From Microbacterium mangrovi (GTDB taxonomy: Bacteria > Actinomycetota > Actinomycetes > Actinomycetales > Microbacteriaceae): a stretch of 64,000 nucleotides of DNA. The translations under genes and the position numbers were made by a program. Position 1 is the stretch's first letter, and each line of letters begins with the position of its first letter. The notes under the pieces were generated by a model. It made no database searches. It worked only from the letters and a program-made list of their open reading frames with translations, and had not been told where the DNA came from. Positions 8,433 to 17,031 of the stretch are shown one piece after another. Location: the NCBI RefSeq assembly GCF_000802305.1, contig NZ_JTDK01000010.1, forward strand, positions 281,658 to 345,657. Reading direction: 5' to 3'.

Positions 8433-9524
8433 TCATGCCAGCTCCTTCTGCCACGCGCCGGCGTACGAGACCGGAACGAAGCCGAGCTTCTCGTTGATGT
8501 CGAGCATCGGGCGATTCTCTTCCGCGTTGAACGTCGACACGCGCGGGGACGTGGGCACCAGGTCGCGCCACCGCAGCAGATTGCCGCACTTGACGATCGT
8601 CCCGAGCCGGCGTCCGCGGTGCTCCGTCAGCACGAGGGTGCCGAACTGCGAGGTGACCGCCGTCCGGTCCGCGCCGATGGCGAGTTCGTTGTATGCGGCG
8701 ACCGCGCCCGTCGGGACGTGCTCGACGACCGCGACGGAGACGAGCATCCCCTGTGCGGCAAGTCGCGCGTCGCGCCGCTCGATCCGGGCGGCGTCCCACT
8801 CCTGCTCCTCGATCTCCAGCGCGCCGGCCGGAGCGTCGGTGGGAAGGCGGGAGATCGCCCGGGCGAGCCCGGCGCGCCACTGGGGCGGGGTGGGGCTCGT
8901 CCACTCCCGGTAACGGTAGTCGGGGCCGGCGACGTCGACCGCGGCATCGAACGTCGCGCGCAGGACGCTCGGATCGGCGCGCAGATCGAAGGAGCTGTTG
9001 CGCTCGACCTGACCGAGCCGGAACCCGGCGGCCTCCATGAAGCGGGTCTGCGGGTCGGCCGCCGGAATGGCGCCCCACCCGCTCGGCGGACGGAGGACTT
9101 CGCCGCCGTCTGCCGGTCGGTGCAGCGTCCAGTTCTGCACGGTGGTGCGTCCGAGGCGCCGCGCGGTGCTCTCGAGCACGGCCAGGAGGGCGTCCTCCGC
9201 ACCGCCGCCGCGGTGGGCGGGGTCCACGAGCACCTCGAGGTCGGCCGTGTGGCCGGGCTGGGAGGAATGGCGCACGAGTCCGGCACCGACCGGGTGCCCG
9301 TCCGCGTTCACGAGGAACGGGACGTTCACCCAGTCGGCGTCGCGCCAGAATCCCAGCGTCTGGGTCGCGGTCTCATCGAGAGCGTGGTGTCCGATGTCGT
9401 GCGCGACCACCGCGTTGGCGATCCGCACCCATTCGTGCAGGCCGGCGGAGTCCGCGGACTCCGCCGTGGCCGGCACGTCAACGGGGATCACGGTGAACGC
9501 GATGGGTCCGAGGTCGGTGGTCAT
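8433..9524 (-). CDS. Double GNAT-family N-acetyltransferase, copy A
   Basis: A 363-residue protein with two GNAT folds. The first has [19 protein letters not shown] near residues 94-112, a good acetyl-CoA loop. The second has [10 protein letters not shown] near residue 295, then [13 protein letters not shown] and a terminal GAWQKEL shared with copy B. The N-terminal halves of the two copies are much more diverged than the C-terminal halves. The ATG is preceded by aggaat, a modest ribosome binding site. It lies 27 bases after the 91-codon ORF and 41 bases before copy B, so all three should share the promoter at 10105-10134. Confidence 0.85.
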   Translation of the reverse strand: MTTDLGPIAFTVIPVDVPATAESADSAGLHEWVRIANAVVAHDIGHHALDETATQTLGFWRDADWVNVPFLVNADGHPVGAGLVRHSSQPGHTADLEVLVDPAHRGGGAEDALLAVLESTARRLGRTTVQNWTLHRPADGGEVLRPPSGWGAIPAADPQTRFMEAAGFRLGQVERNSSFDLRADPSVLRATFDAAVDVAGPDYRYREWTSPTPPQWRAGLARAISRLPTDAPAGALEIEEQEWDAARIERRDARLAAQGMLVSVAVVEHVPTGAVAAYNELAIGADRTAVTSQFGTLVLTEHRGRRLGTIVKCGNLLRWRDLVPTSPRVSTFNAEENRPMLDINEKLGFVPVSYAGAWQKELA

Positions 9525-9551
9525 CGGATTCCTCCTGGGGTCGGGGTCGGT

Positions 9552-9827
9552 TCAGCTGCGCAGGAATGCGCGGTGCAGCTCGTCGTGCGTGCGCGCCTGG
9601 GCAGCTCGCGCCTCGGCGACGCGCCGCCGGTGGGCGTCGCGGTCGAGTGCGGTGCTCGCGCGCCGGGCGCCGCTGAGCAGCAGCCACAGTGCGAGACGCA
9701 GATGCGCGCGCTCGGCGAGCGAGAGCCGCTCGTCGTGTGCGACGGCGGTGAGCCGACCGGTGTCGGGCAGGGACAAGGTGTCGTCGTGCTCCCGGACGGG
9801 AGCAGCGGACTCGATGGTATGCATCAT
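9552..9827 (-). CDS. Hypothetical protein, 91 residues
   Basis: Not recognised. The product is rich in Arg, Ala, Leu and His. It has a variable N-terminal about 35 residues, then a predicted amphipathic helical stretch beginning SLAERAHLRLALWLLLSG that could be a short membrane-associated or packing helix, and a charged helical tail. The frame is open between the 25-codon ORF and copy A of the acetyltransferases on the same strand, with normal codon use. The start is either of two consecutive ATGs (9827 or 9824), with a weak GAAAG sequence upstream. Co-transcription with the acetyltransferases is inferred from spacing. Confidence 0.6.
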   Translation of the reverse strand: MMHTIESAAPVREHDDTLSLPDTGRLTAVAHDERLSLAERAHLRLALWLLLSGARRASTALDRDAHRRRVAEARAAQARTHDELHRAFLRS

Positions 9828-9973
9828 GTGCTTTCGAGCAGAGTGCCGGCGGGCGCGCCGCGAAGACGTGGCGAAGCCGGCGGTGGAGATCGATCGGCCC
9901 GGGCGATCAGAAGACGCGGGCGGTCACTCGACGGCGTGCAGAAGTGGTGCCGGAGTGATGCGGAGGGCAGCGG

Positions 9974-10051
9974 TCAGGACGCGGCGATTCCGCCGCGCAC
10001 GACGCCCGAACGGAGTCGGAACGCCACGATCGATGGTGTCTTGGTAATCAT
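9974..10051 (-). CDS. 25-residue ORF, candidate leader peptide
   Basis: A short frame starting with ATG and reading MITKTPSIVAF then an Arg/Gly/Val-rich end. It has the strongest ribosome binding site of this locus, GAGGAGG at 10059-10065 with a 7-base spacer, and begins about 47 bases after the predicted transcription start. After its stop come 146 bases without a clear gene, containing GC-rich inverted repeats (a near-palindrome around CCCGGG and paired GCCGGC), then the 91-codon ORF. This layout suggests either a leader peptide that controls the downstream genes by ribosome stalling or attenuation, or a small functional protein. No homolog is recognised. Confidence 0.5.
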   Translation of the reverse strand: MITKTPSIVAFRLRSGVVRGGIAAS

Positions 10052-10104
10052 CGGTGGGCCTCCTCTCGACGCTCAGGTGATGCCGTGCGCATCAACGGTT
10101 CCCG

Positions 10105-10134
10105 AAGCTAGCGCGGGTTTTGCGCCGATGTCAA
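10105..10134 (-). promoter_or_regulatory. Consensus sigma70-type promoter of the GNAT locus
   Basis: On the minus strand a perfect TTGACA -35 box (10129-10134) is followed by an 18-base spacer and TAGCTT as -10 (10105-10110). It is the best -35/-10 match I found in the window. Transcription would start near 10098. Unlike many promoters here it produces a leader with a strong Shine-Dalgarno sequence. Confidence 0.7.
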
Positions 10135-10147
10135 GCAGATTTTGCGC
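10118..10147. repeat. Phased direct repeats TTTTGCGC, candidate operator
   Basis: Two identical octamers TTTTGCGC lie at 10118-10125 and 10140-10147 (plus-strand reading), 22 bases apart start to start, which is about two helical turns. They flank the -35 box of the GNAT locus promoter, so a repressor or activator binding both would sit on the same DNA face as polymerase. No regulator gene is adjacent. The smc start is 145 bases away in the other direction. Confidence 0.4.
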
Positions 10148-10291
10148 GACACGCCGAAATCGGCCGGAATTCCTGTTCCGTGTGGACCCTCGAGCGTGTC
10201 GGGATGCCGCGCGGCGTCGAGAACCGGGGGAGGGTGTCCGGTAGCGTGGGGTGGTCCAGCAAGCTGCCGCGGCGCGAGGGAGGCGGCATCC

Positions 10292-13200
10292 ATGCATCTG
10301 AAGAGCCTGACGCTCAAGGGCTTCAAATCGTTCGCGCAGCCGACGACCTTCGCCCTCGAGCCGGGCGTCACGTGCATCGTGGGGCCGAACGGGTCGGGCA
10401 AGTCGAACGTCGTGGACGCGCTCGCCTGGGTCATGGGGGAGCAGGGCGCCAAGACGCTCCGCGGCGGCAAGATGGAAGACGTCATCTTCGCCGGGACCGC
10501 CACGCGCGGGCCGCTCGGTCGGGCCGAGGTGCAGCTGACCATCGACAACACCGACGGTGCGCTGCCCATCGAGTACGCCGAGGTGACCATCTCGCGCACC
10601 CTGTTCCGCAACGGGACGAGCGAGTACGCGATCAACGGGCAGAACTGCCGCCTGCTGGATGTGCAGGAGCTGCTCAGCGACTCCGGCCTCGGCCGTGAGA
10701 TGCACGTGATCGTCGGACAGGGCCGGCTGGACACGGTGCTGCAGGCGACTCCGGAGGACCGTCGCGGCTTCATCGAGGAGGCCGCCGGTATCCTCAAGCA
10801 CCGGCGTCGCAAAGAGAAGACGGTGCGCAAGCTCGAGGCGATGGAGGCCAACCTCACGCGCCTGAGCGATCTCGCCGGCGAGCTGCGGCGACAGCTGAAG
10901 CCCCTCGGGCGCCAGGCGGAGATCGCGCGGCAGGCGGCGTCGATCGCCGCCGTCGTGCGGGACGCCCGCGCGCGGCTCTATGCCGACGACGTCGTGCAGC
11001 TGCGCGCAGAGCTGGCCGCGTTCGCGCAGAACGAGCAGGAGCGCCACGCGGAACGGCTCGTCCTGCAGGACCAGGCCGACACCCTGCACCGGCGGATCGC
11101 GCAGCTCGAGGAGGATCAGCGTTCGGAGGCGGTGGATGCCGCCCGCCAGACTGCCTTCGATCTCGGGCGCGTGCAGGAGCGCCTGCGCGGTCTGTACACG
11201 CTGGCCGGACAACGGCTGTCGCTGCTCGCCGCGGACGACGAGTCCCTCGCTCCGGCCCAGACCGTCACGATCGAGCAGATCGACCAGGCCCGGGCGGGTG
11301 TCGTCGAGCTGTCCTCGGGTGTGTCCGCCGCGCAGGATGCCGCGCACGCCGCCGGGCTGCAGGTGACGCGGGCGCGCACGGAGCTGGATGCGCTGGACGC
11401 GGACATCGCGGCGCAGAGCGCCTTGGTGTCCGAGCACGACATGCGCCTGACCGCACTGCGCGGCTCCGCAGAGGCGGCTGCGTCGACGCTGGCGGCGATC
11501 CGCACGGGCGTCGCGCGGCAGCAGAGCGCCCTCGAAGCCGCGGAGCAGCGGCGCACCCAGGCGGAGGAGCAGCTCGCCGGCCTCGCCCCCGAACTCGTCC
11601 CCGAGCAGGCCTCCGCCGAGTACAGCGCCGCCTACGAGCGGGCGCAGCGCACCGCGACCGAGACCGAGAACAAGGCGGCGGCCACGCGCGAGCGCCTTCA
11701 CGGAACGGAACGGGAGATCGAGGCGCTGACCGCGCAGGCGGCGGCACTCGGGCGGGCGCTCGAGATCCGCAACGCCGCCGGCGACCTCATCGCCCGCGGC
11801 GGACGCGGCATCCGCGGTGTCGTCGGCGATGCGATCCAGGTGCAGCCGGGTTACGAGACGGCGATCGCCGCCGCATTGGGCGCCCTCGCCGAGGGCGTGC
11901 TCGTGGATGCCGTCGCGGACGGGTTCGCCGCGGCCGCCGAGGTCACCGGGGCGGACCTCGGCATCGTCGACATCGTGATCGCCGAGCCGGAGGGCGCGCC
12001 GGCCGAGGTGCCGTCCGCACCGGGATTCGTGGCCGCACAGGACATCGTCACCGCCCCACCCGGCGTGCTGGGGCTCCTCGCCCGCGTCGTGATCGCCGAC
12101 GACCTCGAGGCCGCGCGCCGCGTCGGCGTCGGGTCGGCGCTCACCGTCGTCACCCGGAACGGGGAAGTCGTCACCGCCTACTCGCTGCGTGCGGGAACGG
12201 GCGCGTCCCGCTCCCGGCTGGAGCTCGCCGCCGAGCGTGACGCGGCGACCGATCGCCTTGCGGAGATCACCGTGGTGGCCGATGCCCTGCGGGAGGCGCT
12301 GCAGGAGTCGACGGGAGCACTGGAGTCCGCCCGCCGCGAGACCAAGTCGTCACTCGAGCGACTCCGCGCGCACGACGCGGCGCTGGCTGCGCACGCCGAG
12401 CAGGTCAACCGCGCCACGGTGCGCGCGGAGGCGGCCGCCGCCGAGTGCGAGCGGCTCACGGCGACGCTCCGGCAGATGCAGTCCTCCGTTGCGGATGCCG
12501 AGGCCGATGCGGCCCGCGCCCAGGAGCAGCTCGACACGGCGCTGGCCTCGCCGCGCCCGATCCTGGACGCCTCGGCGCGAGACGGGGTTCTCGCGGCTCT
12601 CGAGGAGGCCCGCGAGGCGGAGATGCGGGCCAGGCTGGATGTCGAGACGCTGCGCGAACGCGTTCGTGCCGAGGAAGCGCGCGTCGTCGCCCTGGAGCGC
12701 CAGCGGGAGCGCGAACAGGCCGCCGCCGTCGCCGCTGCCCGGCGCGCGGCGCTCCGCGAGGCGCAGCGCGAGGTCGCGCAGAGCGTGGCGTCACGGCTCC
12801 CCGCGCTGCTGGATTCCGTCGACCGCTCGGTGAGCGAGGCGCGCGTCGAGCTCGCCGCGGCCGAAGCCACGCGTTCGGCGGTGTCGGCCGAACTGGACGA
12901 GGTGCGCCGGCACGACGCCGCCGTGCGCTCGCGCATCGACGCCCTCACCGAACGCGTGCATGGGCTGGAGCTGCAGATCCACGAGAAGCGGCTGCAGCTG
13001 ACCAGCCTGCTCGAGCGCGTGCAGTCCGAGCTGGGGCTGTCGGCGGACATCCTTGTGGACGAGTACGGTCCGGAGAACCCGGTGCCCGCTGAGGACGACG
13101 GCGAACCCGTCCCGTACGACCGGGCCGCACAGCGGCGGCGGCTGCAGGATGCGGAGCGCAAGCTCGGCCGGCTCGGCAAGGTCAATCCGCTCGCCCTCGA

Positions 13201-13801
13201 GGAGTACGCGGCACTCGAGCAGCGGCATCGGTTCCTGACCGAGCAGCTCGACGACCTCACCCGGACGCGTGCCGACCTGATGACGATCATCGCGGAGCTG
13301 GACGAGCGCATGGTGTCGATCTTCGTGGCCGCCTTCGAGGACACCCGCACGGCGTTCGGCGAGGTGTTCCCGATCCTCTTCCCGGGCGGAACCGGCAGCA
13401 TCTCGCTGACGAATCCGGACGATCCGCTCACGACCGGCATCGAGGTCGCGGTGCGCCCGGTCGGCAAGAAGATCGAGCGGCTCTCCCTGCTCTCCGGCGG
13501 CGAGCGTTCCCTCGCGGCCGTGGCGCTGCTCACGGCCATCTTCAAGGCGCGCCCGAGCCCGTTCTACATCCTCGACGAGGTGGAGGCCGCGCTCGACGAC
13601 GCCAACCTCGGGCGGCTGCTCGGGGTGTTCGAGCAGCTGCGGGAGTCCAGCCAGCTCCTGGTCATCACGCACCAGAAGCGCACGATGGAGATCGCCGACG
13701 CGCTGTACGGGGTGTCGATGCGGCAGGACGGCGTGTCGGCGGTCGTCGGCCAGCGCGTGGCCCCGGCCCGCTCGGAGAAGACTCCCGCGCCCGCCCCGTA
13801 G
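10292..13801 (+). CDS. smc: Chromosome segregation ATPase SMC
   Basis: Core of the bacterial condensin that loops and compacts chromosomes. The 1169-residue protein has Walker A GPNGSGKSN at residues 31-39, two long Ala/Glu/Arg-rich coiled coils, a hinge at about residues 490-640, and the C-terminal ATPase half with signature LSGGERSLAAVAL near residue 1067 and Walker B YILDEVEAALDD near residue 1091. The start is placed at the ATG before HLKSLTLKGF, the usual SMC beginning, behind GGGAGG; the frame is open about 50 codons further upstream but that part has no SMC character. ftsY follows after 9 bases, the conserved smc-ftsY order. Confidence 0.97.
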   Translation: MHLKSLTLKGFKSFAQPTTFALEPGVTCIVGPNGSGKSNVVDALAWVMGEQGAKTLRGGKMEDVIFAGTATRGPLGRAEVQLTIDNTDGALPIEYAEVTISRTLFRNGTSEYAINGQNCRLLDVQELLSDSGLGREMHVIVGQGRLDTVLQATPEDRRGFIEEAAGILKHRRRKEKTVRKLEAMEANLTRLSDLAGELRRQLKPLGRQAEIARQAASIAAVVRDARARLYADDVVQLRAELAAFAQNEQERHAERLVLQDQADTLHRRIAQLEEDQRSEAVDAARQTAFDLGRVQERLRGLYTLAGQRLSLLAADDESLAPAQTVTIEQIDQARAGVVELSSGVSAAQDAAHAAGLQVTRARTELDALDADIAAQSALVSEHDMRLTALRGSAEAAASTLAAIRTGVARQQSALEAAEQRRTQAEEQLAGLAPELVPEQASAEYSAAYERAQRTATETENKAAATRERLHGTEREIEALTAQAAALGRALEIRNAAGDLIARGGRGIRGVVGDAIQVQPGYETAIAAALGALAEGVLVDAVADGFAAAAEVTGADLGIVDIVIAEPEGAPAEVPSAPGFVAAQDIVTAPPGVLGLLARVVIADDLEAARRVGVGSALTVVTRNGEVVTAYSLRAGTGASRSRLELAAERDAATDRLAEITVVADALREALQESTGALESARRETKSSLERLRAHDAALAAHAEQVNRATVRAEAAAAECERLTATLRQMQSSVADAEADAARAQEQLDTALASPRPILDASARDGVLAALEEAREAEMRARLDVETLRERVRAEEARVVALERQREREQAAAVAAARRAALREAQREVAQSVASRLPALLDSVDRSVSEARVELAAAEATRSAVSAELDEVRRHDAAVRSRIDALTERVHGLELQIHEKRLQLTSLLERVQSELGLSADILVDEYGPENPVPAEDDGEPVPYDRAAQRRRLQDAERKLGRLGKVNPLALEEYAALEQRHRFLTEQLDDLTRTRADLMTIIAELDERMVSIFVAAFEDTRTAFGEVFPILFPGGTGSISLTNPDDPLTTGIEVAVRPVGKKIERLSLLSGGERSLAAVALLTAIFKARPSPFYILDEVEAALDDANLGRLLGVFEQLRESSQLLVITHQKRTMEIADALYGVSMRQDGVSAVVGQRVAPARSEKTPAPAP

Positions 13802-13810
13802 GCTGGATGC

Positions 13811-14683
13811 ATGGCTGAACGCTCCTGGTCACTCGGTCGCGCGCTGCGCGGCCTGTTCGTCAAGCCCACCATCGACGAGACGACGTGGGAGGATCTCGAA
13901 ACGGCGCTGATCACCGCCGATTTCGGGCCCGACATCACCGAGCGCATCGTCGACGAGCTGCGCGCCAAGGTGGAGCGGTACGGCACGACCGACCCGGCCG
14001 ACCTGCAGCGCATGCTCAAGGAGACCCTCGAGGAGCGCTTCGCCAAGTTCGACACGACGCTGAAGCTCACCGAGCGGCCGGCTGTCGTGCTCGTGGTCGG
14101 GGTGAACGGCGTCGGCAAGACGACCACGATCGGCAAGTTCGCCAAGTTCCTCCGCGGGTACCAGCGCTCCGTGGTGGTCGGGGCGGCCGACACCTTCCGC
14201 GCCGCGGCGGTCGAGCAGCTCGCGACGTGGGCGCAGCGCTCCGGCGTCGCGATCGTGCGTCCCGAGCGCGAGGGGCAGGATCCTGCGTCGGTCGCGTTCC
14301 AGACCATCGACTACGCGAAGCAGCACGGCACCGAGATCGTCGTCGTCGACACCGCCGGCCGCCTGCACACCAAGGGCGGGCTCATGGACGAGCTCACGAA
14401 GATCCGGCGTGTCATCGAGAAGCAGGCTCCGATCAGCGAGGTTCTGCTCGTCCTGGATGCCACGACCGGCCAGAACGGGGTCATGCAGGCCGAGGCGTTC
14501 CTCGAGCATGCGGGGGTCACCGGGCTCGTGATCACCAAGCTCGACGGCTCGGCCAAGGGCGGGTTCGTCCTCGCCGTGCAGGAGCGCACCGGCATCCCCG
14601 TCAAGCTCCTCGGACAGGGCGAGGGCATCGACGATCTCACCGGCTTCACGCCGCACGTGTTCGCGGCATCCCTCGTGGAATGA
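13811..14683 (+). CDS. ftsY: Signal recognition particle receptor FtsY
   Basis: GTPase that docks SRP-ribosome complexes at the membrane for co-translational insertion; its partner Ffh is encoded 3.4 kb downstream. The 290-residue protein is nearly only the NG domain: helical N domain in residues 1-85, G1 loop GVNGVGKTTT near residue 97, DTFRAAAVEQL, DTAGR near residue 178, and TKLDGSAKGG near residue 238. The long acidic N-terminal A domain of E. coli FtsY is missing, as in many actinobacteria. ATG is 6 bases after TAGGCT (13799-13804), so it also has a leaderless promoter inside the smc end. Confidence 0.96.
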   Translation: MAERSWSLGRALRGLFVKPTIDETTWEDLETALITADFGPDITERIVDELRAKVERYGTTDPADLQRMLKETLEERFAKFDTTLKLTERPAVVLVVGVNGVGKTTTIGKFAKFLRGYQRSVVVGAADTFRAAAVEQLATWAQRSGVAIVRPEREGQDPASVAFQTIDYAKQHGTEIVVVDTAGRLHTKGGLMDELTKIRRVIEKQAPISEVLLVLDATTGQNGVMQAEAFLEHAGVTGLVITKLDGSAKGGFVLAVQERTGIPVKLLGQGEGIDDLTGFTPHVFAASLVE

Positions 14684-14741
14684 GTGTGCCGGTCGGTCCG
14701 TCGCGCTACCCAAACCCCGCCGAGGGTGGTTGCATAGAGGC

Positions 14742-15242
14742 ATGGCGATCGAGCACGAGTACTTCGGACTGATCGAGACCGACAACGGCTCGATCAGCTG
14801 GAGCGACGTCGTCGAACTGGGCGACCAGAACGTCACCATCGACCTCAGCGCGCCGTTCGAGGCCGACGTCGAACCGGCGGCTCTCGACGCTGCCGCCATG
14901 CTCGTGCGGGCACTCGAGGGCATGGACATCGCGGCGCGCAACGCGATGGTGTCCGAGCTCGACAGCCGCACCAGCGAGGTGACCGAGTACATCCTGCAGC
15001 AGGAGGATCGCCTGGGCGACGAGCTCGAGGACTTCCTCGTCGACATCTCCGGCGACACCCCGATCGATGTCATCCGCTCGCTTCAGCTGGTGAGCCTCAC
15101 CGTGCTGCTCGATGAATTCGACGGCGACGAGCCCTTCGCCGTGCTCGAGTACATCATCGACGCGGATGCCCCCGAAGAGGCGCTCCTGGTCAACTTCGGG
15201 TCGGACGGCACGATCCAGTCGATCGCCAGCGCCGACCGCTGA
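14742..15242 (+). CDS. DUF2004 domain protein
   Basis: A 166-residue acidic cytosolic protein of the DUF2004 family, whose function is unknown. The N-terminal part is beta-strand-like (EHEYFGLIE...), followed by a helical region and a C-terminal segment ending in a predicted beta hairpin. No catalytic residues or membrane segments can be named. The ATG before AIEHEYF is chosen over one 12 bases upstream because a CATAGA -10-like hexamer lies just before it and family members begin there. It is 58 bases downstream of ftsY and convergent with lipA. Confidence 0.75.
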   Translation: MAIEHEYFGLIETDNGSISWSDVVELGDQNVTIDLSAPFEADVEPAALDAAAMLVRALEGMDIAARNAMVSELDSRTSEVTEYILQQEDRLGDELEDFLVDISGDTPIDVIRSLQLVSLTVLLDEFDGDEPFAVLEYIIDADAPEEALLVNFGSDGTIQSIASADR

Positions 15243-15299
15243 CGGGTCGACCGGCAGACGCCGCACATCGTCGGGCGGACGTCCACCGGCGTCGGGGGG

Positions 15300-16301
15300 T
15301 CAGACCGCCTGTGCGAAGGTGAGGCCCTCGGTGGCGATGTCCTTGGCGAGGTGCGCGAGGTCGTCGGGGATGTCGCGGCCCTTGGCGAGCATCGACTGCG
15401 CCCACAGGCGTCCGGCGCGGTACGAGGAGCGAACGAGCGGCCCGGCGAGAACGCCGAGGAACCCGATGCGCTCGGCCTCCGCCTTGAACTCGACGAACTC
15501 GTCGGGCTTGACCCAGCGCGCCACGGGCAGATGCCGCGGCGAGGGCCGCAGGTACTGCGTGATCGTGATGATGTCCGTGCCCGCGTCGTGGAGGTCCTGG
15601 AGGGCCTGGACGACCTCCTCGGGCTCCTCGCCCATGCCGAGGATCAGGTTCGACTTGGTGATGAGCCCGGCATCCCGCGCCTGCGTCAGCACATCGAGCG
15701 AGCGCTCGTAGCGGAACGCCGGACGGATGCGCTTGAAGATGCGCGGCACCGTCTCCACGTTGTGCGCGAAGACCTCCGGGCGCGCGTCGAACACCTCCTG
15801 CAGCAGGGTCGGGTCACCGTTGAAGTCGGTGGCGAGCAGCTCGACGCCGGTGCCCGGGTTCTGCGCGTGGATCTGGCGGACCGTCTCGGCATTCAGCCAG
15901 GAGCCGCCGTCGGGGAGGTCGTCGCGGGCGACGCACGTGACCGTCGCGTAGCGCAGCTGCATCCGCGTGACGCTCTCCGCGACGCGCCTCGGCTCGTCGG
16001 TGTCGTAGTCCGCGGGCTTTCCGGTGTCGATCTGGCAGAAGTCGCAGCGCCGCGTGCACTGGGAGCCGCCGATGAGGAACGTGGCCTCCCGGTCTTCCCA
16101 GCACTCGTAGATGTTCGGGCAGCCCGCCTCCTGACAGACCGTGTGCAGGCCCTCGTCCTTCACGAGCGAGTGCAGGGCAGTGTACTCCGGGCCCATCTTC
16201 GCCTTGGTCTTGATCCACTCCGGCTTGCGCTCGATGGGGGTCTGCGCGTTGCGGACCTCCAGGCGCAGCAGCTTGCGTCCGTCCGGTGCTGCGGTGCTCA
16301 C
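15300..16301 (-). CDS. lipA: Lipoyl synthase LipA
   Basis: Radical SAM enzyme that inserts two sulfurs into octanoyl groups on E2/GcvH proteins to form lipoate. The 333-residue protein shows both iron-sulfur motifs: the auxiliary cluster Cys set [12 protein letters not shown] near residues 56-67 and the radical [11 protein letters not shown] near residues 82-89. The C-terminal part contains the conserved [10 protein letters not shown] segment. The GTG start overlaps the lipB stop by 4 bases (GTGA) behind a GGAGG ribosome binding site, giving tight coupling with lipB. Confidence 0.97.
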   Translation of the reverse strand: MSTAAPDGRKLLRLEVRNAQTPIERKPEWIKTKAKMGPEYTALHSLVKDEGLHTVCQEAGCPNIYECWEDREATFLIGGSQCTRRCDFCQIDTGKPADYDTDEPRRVAESVTRMQLRYATVTCVARDDLPDGGSWLNAETVRQIHAQNPGTGVELLATDFNGDPTLLQEVFDARPEVFAHNVETVPRIFKRIRPAFRYERSLDVLTQARDAGLITKSNLILGMGEEPEEVVQALQDLHDAGTDIITITQYLRPSPRHLPVARWVKPDEFVEFKAEAERIGFLGVLAGPLVRSSYRAGRLWAQSMLAKGRDIPDDLAHLAKDIATEGLTFAQAV

Positions 16302-16936
16302 GCGGCCACCTCCGCGTACTCGCGCTGGAACACGTCGACGATCGTGCCGAGGACGTCGCGCGGCGCCACATCGCGCCCGACCACCTCACTCACCGTGGTG
16401 ACGCCGGCATCGGTGATCCCGCAGGGGATGATGCCGCCGAAGGCGGCCAGGGAGTTGTCGCAGTTGACCGCGAACCCGTGCATCGTCACGCCCTTCTCGA
16501 CGCGGACCCCGATGGCGGCGACCTTGTCTTCGGAGAGCGGGCGGCGCACCCACACGCCGCTGCGGCCTTCGACCTGGTAGCCGTCGACCCCGTGCACGCG
16601 CAGCGCCTCGATGAGCAGACGCTCGATGCGGCGCACGTGCGCGACGACGTCGATGGGCTCGTGGAGACGGACGATCGGGTAGCCGACCAGCTGGCCCGGA
16701 CCGTGCCAGGTGATGCGCCCTCCCCGGTCGACGTCGATGACCGGCGTGCCGTCGGTGGGCCGGTCTTCCGGTTGGGTGCGCTTGCCGGCGGTGTACACGG
16801 CCTCGTGCTCGAGCACGATCATCGTGTCGGGGCGGGTGCCGGCGACCACGTCGGCGTGCACGCTGCGCTGCAGCGCCCAGCCGTCGAGGTACGGCACGTA
16901 CTGCGGGCCGAGGCCCGCGTCCAGGATCTCGAGCAC
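16298..16936 (-). CDS. lipB: Octanoyl-[ACP]:protein N-octanoyltransferase LipB
   Basis: Transfers octanoate from acyl carrier protein to lipoyl domains, the step before LipA. Length 212. The signature [16 protein letters not shown] lies near residues 72-87, the MHGFAVN segment follows, and the acyl-enzyme Cys is in IIPCGIT near residue 175. The GTG start with GAAGGAG upstream is preferred; the frame stays open 45 codons further but that extension lacks family similarity and would run through the divergent promoter region. Divergent from the TetR-VOC gene. Confidence 0.94.
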   Translation of the reverse strand: MLEILDAGLGPQYVPYLDGWALQRSVHADVVAGTRPDTMIVLEHEAVYTAGKRTQPEDRPTDGTPVIDVDRGGRITWHGPGQLVGYPIVRLHEPIDVVAHVRRIERLLIEALRVHGVDGYQVEGRSGVWVRRPLSEDKVAAIGVRVEKGVTMHGFAVNCDNSLAAFGGIIPCGITDAGVTTVSEVVGRDVAPRDVLGTIVDVFQREYAEVAA

Positions 16937-17031
16937 GCTGCTCCTTCGCTCGTGGCGTTTTGATGGATCGTGTCCAACAATACGACACAGACGCGCACGC
17001 GTCACGATGCACCGGGCCATAGGCTTGAGGC

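Noticed and set aside
7291..9078. A single 595-codon frame that would fuse two acetyltransferase genes
   Set aside because: The upstream part is out of frame with copy A and just happens to lack stops; copy B begins at its own Shine-Dalgarno.
12178..13545. Long antisense frame of about 455 codons inside smc
   Set aside because: It is the high-GC mirror of the smc coiled coil (very rich in Ser and Arg), has no domain character, no start signals and overlaps a clearly real gene.
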